Positions 62,231 through 64,000 of a stretch of 64,000 nt of DNA are shown here, piece by piece. Every line of letters begins with the position of its first letter. Positions within the stretch are counted from its first letter, which is position 1. A program made the position numbers and the translations under genes. Below the pieces are notes generated by a model. It searched no databases and was not told the origin of the DNA. It saw nothing but the letters and a program-made list of their open reading frames with translations. Origin of the DNA: Eubacteriales bacterium (lineage in GTDB: Bacteria; Bacillota; Clostridia; Peptostreptococcales; Anaerovoracaceae); NCBI GenBank assembly GCA_029009055.1, contig JAQXJR010000014.1, forward strand, positions 18,903 through 82,902, read 5' to 3'.

Positions 62231-62782
62231 CTATTTTTCGTAAACGAATTTCTTCTTAAGAGCTTCCATCTTATCTTCGCCGTCCAGGACCCTGACGAGC
62301 TCGAAGCCATAGTCTGCCGCGGCGCCCGCTCCCCTTCCGGTCGTTATGTTACCGTCTGTCACTGCCTGAGCGTCCTCTAGGAAAGCTCCTATCAGAGTTT
62401 CTTCCATACCCGGGTATACTGTCGCTTTCTTACCGTCCAGCAAGCCGAGTTTACCTAAGACTGATGGCGCGGCGCATATAGCTGCCAGCCTCTTTCCCTT
62501 TGCAAATCTATCCTTAAGCAGCTCTCCGAGCCCCTCGTGGCTCATGAGCGCCTTAGTTCCCTCGCCGCCTCCCGGCAGCATGAACAGGTCCCCGTCCTCG
62601 AGATCTGTATCCTCGAACAGGCTGTCCGCCTTAAAGAATATGCCGTGCGACCCTCTGATGAGTTCCCTCCCTGTTATAGAGACCGTGGTCACATCGTGGC
62701 CGGCCCTCCTCAGTATATCGACAGGGCAGATCGCTTCTGTCTCCTCGCATCCGTCAGCGAGAAATTCATATATCTTAGCCAT
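62231..62782 (-). CDS. DJ-1/PfpI-family protein
   Basis: 183 residues, typical DJ-1 length. The nucleophile cysteine lies at the sharp turn AAICAAPSVLG near residue 107, with the conserved glutamate in DGCEETEAI near residue 15 and GRGAGAAADYGFELV at the C-terminus. Members act as stress-related hydrolases or deglycase-like proteins; the substrate is uncertain. GGGAGGC precedes the start. It lies downstream of the 6S-like RNA and its terminator. Confidence 0.92.
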   Translation of the reverse strand: MAKIYEFLADGCEETEAICPVDILRRAGHDVTTVSITGRELIRGSHGIFFKADSLFEDTDLEDGDLFMLPGGGEGTKALMSHEGLGELLKDRFAKGKRLAAICAAPSVLGKLGLLDGKKATVYPGMEETLIGAFLEDAQAVTDGNITTGRGAGAAADYGFELVRVLDGEDKMEALKKKFVYEK

Positions 62783-62890
62783 TTACTGCCTCCCCGCGGG
62801 GTATCGCTTTCATGCAGCCCCCGCCCGCGTCTCGGGACTACAGCGGTCATTACATTGATTCTTATAACATTATATATTATTTTTTAAAAT

Positions 62891-63072
62891 AAAAAACACC
62901 CGGCGCACCGTCAGGAAGCAATTGACTCCCTATCTCTAAGATAGGTGGGTTCCCTGCCGAAGCCCTATCTAGCTTCTGTATCGAATACAGCTTGCTATCA
63001 TGCTCCTGTAACGCGGATTCCCGTCAATTATTTGTAGGTTCAATTACAATTCCTTAACGCATGTTCCAGGCT
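62891..63072 (-). ncRNA. ssrS: Probable 6S RNA
   Basis: About 180 nt between a strong promoter and TTTTTT. The ends pair: CCTGG with CCGGG, CGTTAAGGAA with TTCCTGACG (one bulge) and AATTGA with TCAATT, forming a long closing stem. A large unpaired region follows whose 3' side contains a small hairpin, CCTATC-TTAGA-GATAGG, and a terminal arm with GGAGC/GCTTC, TAGC/GCTA and CTGTAT-TCG-ATACAG. Closing stem, central bubble with a hairpin on the 3' side, and terminal stem-loop is the architecture of 6S RNA, which binds RNA polymerase. The family is assigned from structure and size only. Confidence 0.55.
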
Positions 63073-63078
63073 AGGTTT

Positions 63079-63107
63079 ATTATACAATAACGGGCTCAGC
63101 CGTTCAA
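63079..63107 (-). promoter_or_regulatory. Promoter of the 6S-like RNA
   Basis: Minus strand: TTGAAC (63102-63107), 17-base spacer, TATAAT (63079-63084). The remaining gap to the fchA end shows no gene. Confidence 0.75.
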
Positions 63108-63197
63108 TGTATTCATTATTTTTCGGCGAAAAAATACGATATTCGGGGGAAATTCCCCTATTTCCGCCTATAAACAATAGAATTAATTATTTTATAC

Positions 63198-63827
63198 TTA
63201 TTTGCGCGTCCTGTCAAATACGAGTTTATAAACGGCCTCAGCCCTGTCGCTGTACTCGGCGATCATGGCGTCTGCCTCGTCGTTCAGCTCCTTAGCTATG
63301 TTGGTGTCATTCATGAGCTCCGTGTTCGCGAACACGCTCAGGGCAGCCCCCTTAAGAGCCGCTTCACACAGCAAAGCCCCTACGGCCGAGTCGCTCTGCG
63401 CCGACTTATTCCCCTTATCGGCGAACATCTCGCAGACTTCTATAGCCTCGCACAGCTTACGCATTATCTTCATAGGAGCCAGGCAGGCGTGGCTGGTAGC
63501 GGCTTCCATGACAGCGACCTTCTTAGCGGCGTCTATCGGGTTATCAGCCGGCATCTTATAAGCCTCAGCCAGAGGCATGAAGCCTTCAGCGTCCTCGTCC
63601 ACCAATGCCATGAACTCGTTCTCCAGGGCCGTGCACTTATCCACCAGCTCCTGCATCTCGTCTTCGACATCCCAATACTTAAGCTTACCCAGTGTCAGGC
63701 TGCCTACCATGTGGCCGAGCGCCGTTCCTATGGCTCCCGCCATAGCGCAGGCGCCTCCTCCAGCCGGAGCCGGCGTCGCTTCTGAAAGCTCTCTAATATA
63801 CTTCTCGCAAGTCAGATCCTTATACAT
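63198..63827 (-). CDS. fchA: Cyclodeaminase/cyclohydrolase (FchA-like)
   Basis: 209 residues from the ATG at 63827; a TTG four codons upstream is less likely. The family features are the CEKYIRELSEATPAPAGGGA start, then an all-helical fold with GSLTLGKLKYWDVE near 50 and DNPIDAAKKVA near 95. Such proteins hydrolyse methenyl-THF or deaminate formimino-THF. Directly downstream of formate-THF ligase, the cyclohydrolase role in one-carbon metabolism is favoured. Confidence 0.9.
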   Translation of the reverse strand: MYKDLTCEKYIRELSEATPAPAGGGACAMAGAIGTALGHMVGSLTLGKLKYWDVEDEMQELVDKCTALENEFMALVDEDAEGFMPLAEAYKMPADNPIDAAKKVAVMEAATSHACLAPMKIMRKLCEAIEVCEMFADKGNKSAQSDSAVGALLCEAALKGAALSVFANTELMNDTNIAKELNDEADAMIAEYSDRAEAVYKLVFDRTRK

Positions 63828-63904
63828 GTACCCATCCAATCTCGTTAGAAAGAAAGGCGCGGCTGAGGCCGGCAGCCCCGCCGCGCGTTATTTCCGCAAA
63901 TATT

Positions 63905-64000
63905 TTAGAAAAGTCCTGTGATCTTACCGTCAGCGTCTACGTCGATGTTCTCAGCGGCCGGCTTAGTAGGAAGTCCAGGCATAGTCATGATATTTCCTGT
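63905..64000 (-). CDS. fhs: Formate-tetrahydrofolate ligase, C-terminal 31 codons only
   Basis: The frame enters from the right edge and ends in TAA at 63905. The residues [20 protein letters not shown] and the final [10 protein letters not shown] match the highly conserved C-terminus of formate-THF ligase, which makes 10-formyl-THF from formate and ATP. The gene lies 77 bases upstream of fchA. Its codon choice resembles that of pta. Confidence 0.88.
   Translation of the reverse strand, partial: TGNIMTMPGLPTKPAAENIDVDADGKITGLF

Overview
The window reads as a chromosomal segment of an anaerobic Gram-positive bacterium of the Clostridia. The evidence is the clostridial ClpP-ClpX-Lon-EngB order, a formate-THF ligase/cyclodeaminase pair, a phosphotransacetylase, a crotonase, ferredoxin-type redox proteins, sortase-type and other exported surface proteins, and strong GGAGG ribosome binding sites. 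A placement near Eubacteriaceae/Anaerovoracaceae is only a guess. Most genes lie on the minus strand. No prophage, insertion sequence, CRISPR array or rRNA was seen.

Layout. 1-4475: two surface proteins, one cut by the window edge and one an adhesin with a TPKTG sorting signal. 4616-11053: housekeeping genes (YchF, Lgt, a DUF5688 protein, an isolated phage-type regulator, a beta-CASP nuclease, a PHP phosphoesterase). 11274-14007: Pta, then a ferredoxin-like gene divergent from a Crp/Fnr regulator with a palindromic operator between them. 14336-21690: the proteostasis operon tig-clpP-clpX-lon-engB-hpt. 21967-28954: Mrp, a candidate non-coding RNA, a DUF815 ATPase, a DUF975 membrane protein, thiamine diphosphokinase, a 55-codon ORF, tRNA-Pro, DeoC and a CYTH phosphatase. 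29068-40988: a tightly packed four-gene operon of very large exported proteins (Big/cadherin-like/FN3, two DUF4430-type proteins, a PQQ-type propeller). 41390-47697: a crotonase, a lone microcompartment shell protein, the AmmeMemoRadiSam pair, tRNA-Leu, an FAD oxidoreductase and a DUF1292 protein. 47863-54914: UvrC, an S11-peptidase-like protein without catalytic motifs, SerC, a divergent SerA-like protein without catalytic residues, and an NlpC/P60 hydrolase. 55114-64000: a lipid kinase, a YihY membrane protein, an XTP pyrophosphatase, an AEC transporter, CoaE, PolA, a DJ-1 protein, a probable 6S RNA, FchA and the last 31 codons of formate-THF ligase.

How it fits together. The proteostasis operon couples folding (Tig) with ATP-dependent proteolysis (ClpXP, Lon) and ribosome assembly (EngB). 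Fhs and FchA form part of the one-carbon (methyl) branch, and Pta links acetyl-CoA to acetyl phosphate, as in acetate-forming anaerobes. The four-gene exoprotein operon looks like one extracellular assembly of unknown function.

Most unusual signals: (1) the octamer AGCAAAGC and its complement, about ten times above random expectation by eye and often forced through rare codons; (2) the exoprotein operon with its structured leader; (3) an orphan PduB-like shell gene; (4) two apparent pseudoenzymes, S11-like and SerA-like, flanking serC; (5) two promoter-plus-terminator non-coding RNA candidates. Assignments rest on reading motifs by eye; no database search was run.
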